Shown: positions 22,881 through 23,252 of the stretch, piece after piece
Numbering within the stretch: position 1 is the stretch's first letter
Layout: the number at the start of each line of letters is the position of its first letter
IMG/VR virus record: IMGVR_UViG_3300015371_000186
Span: 1-23,252 of that record
DNA from: a virus
Reading direction: 5' to 3' (one strand)
Length of the DNA: 23,252 nt
Notes under the pieces: model-generated
Told to the model about the DNA's origin: nothing
Databases searched by the model: none
Seen by the model: only the letters and a program-made list of their open reading frames with translations
Translations under genes and position numbers: made by a program

Positions 22881-23207
22881 GGCGGAGAAGCTACTCGAGT
22901 TTGCGGCGGAGCACCTCGAGGTGGTTGCCGCAGCAACGGAGATCCCGGGATCTAGTCCGTCGGCGATCGCCAAACGGGAAAATGACCCCGTCGGCGACGC
23001 GAGAGACGTCGCGGAGGCGGAGGAGGGGGAAAATGCCCGCAGAACTTGCCCAGAACTAAAGGCAAAAGGGGGTTCTGGGCAAGTTCTCGCGGAGGCTAGA
23101 ACTTGCCCAGAACTAAAGGGAAAACCCCCTTTTGGGCAAGTTCTCGCTCCGGGGTGGCGGGCTTGACGGACCCGCCGTGAGGCCAGGGGTTAGGCCACCG
23201 TGATGGG
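22881..23207. other. gene-less upstream region
   Basis: No convincing gene is visible in this 327-base stretch on either strand. It holds the two tandem 57-bp hairpin repeats (23041 on), a GGCGATCGCC palindrome (22962-22971), a GCGACG/CGTCGC inverted repeat (22993-23011), and two copies of a GGGAAAATG motif followed by CCC (around 22976-22989 and 23028-23038). I see no convincing -35/-10 pair. Minus-strand reading frames are all very short. It probably contains regulatory DNA for the GH5-to-terminase operon. Confidence 0.55.
23041..23144. repeat. two tandem 57-bp units, each a strong hairpin with TGGGCAAGTT arms
   Basis: Unit 1 has perfect 16-bp arms, AGAACTTGCCCAGAAC (23041-23056) and its inverse (23072-23087). 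Unit 2 has the same left arm (23098-23113) and a right arm that pairs over 12 bp (23133-23144). The units start 57 bases apart. Differences cluster in the loops (GGCAAAAGGGGG versus GGGAAAACCCCC), so the arms look conserved. The core word is the same as in the operator at 2889-2939. Candidate roles: operators, origin iterons or a segregation/packaging site. Confidence 0.75.
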
Positions 23208-23252
23208 CTAGCGGAACGTGAAGAACAGCATCAGGAAGATCGCTAGCACGAG
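23208..23252 (-). CDS. 3' end of a small hydrophobic protein (partial)
   Basis: From the window edge, the minus strand reads LVLAIFLMLFFTFR and then TAG at 23210-23208. The 14 residues are wholly hydrophobic until the final Arg, as in the end of a small membrane protein. Its start lies outside the window. It is similar in type to the two small membrane proteins downstream. Too little is visible for a function. Confidence 0.4.
   Translation of the reverse strand, partial: LVLAIFLMLFFTFR

Noticed and set aside
23041-23144. CRISPR array
   Set aside because: Only two units with no unique spacers; each is an inverted repeat with a loop, and the same arms occur at 2.9 kb beside a promoter.
22726-23166. 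Plus-strand frame (146 aa) running from the Thr-Pro repeat through the hairpin repeats
   Set aside because: It begins inside the Thr-Pro repeat antisense and has no Shine-Dalgarno. A shorter start at 22879 would be divergent from the GH5-like gene but shares its CATG. The repeats are better explained as binding sites.

Overview
The window is part of the genome of a tailed bacteriophage (or prophage) with a contractile tail. Every gene I can support lies on the minus strand, so the natural reading direction is from 23252 down to 1. The DNA is high in GC. Genes are packed with 1-8 base overlaps (ATGA, TGATG, TAATG, GTGA), as in phage operons. Several features suggest a high-GC Gram-positive host, probably an actinobacterium or a relative: peptidoglycan-cutting domains in the tail hub, a Thr-Pro-linked secreted protein, HNH and small Cys-rich proteins of actinophage type, and collagen-like fibres. 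The host is an inference. I see no integrase, tRNA, CRISPR array or insertion sequence.

Layout in transcription order. (1) 23252-21429: a gene-poor stretch with two 57-bp tandem copies of a hairpin-forming repeat, then a GH5-like secreted protein interrupted by an in-frame amber codon, then two very small membrane proteins. (2) 21425-16961: packaging and head genes (large terminase, portal, scaffold, major capsid protein) with a glycosyltransferase-like gene directly coupled to the capsid gene. (3) 16455-14770: four small head-tail connector or completion genes. (4) 14770-3070: the contractile tail, comprising sheath, tube, a chaperone pair with a probable -1 frameshift, LysM baseplate protein, hub with two lytic domains, OB-fold/collagen spike-fibre, gp25-like, J-like and I-like baseplate proteins, and a collar-domain fibre. 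(5) 3069-2875: a terminator followed by a strong promoter with an elaborate operator. (6) 2874-1: a second operon with an AAA/RecA-like replication ATPase, a Cys-cluster protein, an HNH nuclease, small proteins and two helix-turn-helix proteins.

What stands out: (a) the tail module has no recognisable tape measure protein where one is expected; (b) the 10-bp word TGGGCAAGTT/AACTTGCCCA occurs as paired inverted copies at both ends of the window (2.9 kb and 23.1 kb), suggesting one regulator or replication protein acting at both; (c) the GH5-like gene has an in-frame TAG and appears to have lost catalytic residues; (d) two genes without a Shine-Dalgarno share an identical 10-base leader at identical spacing.
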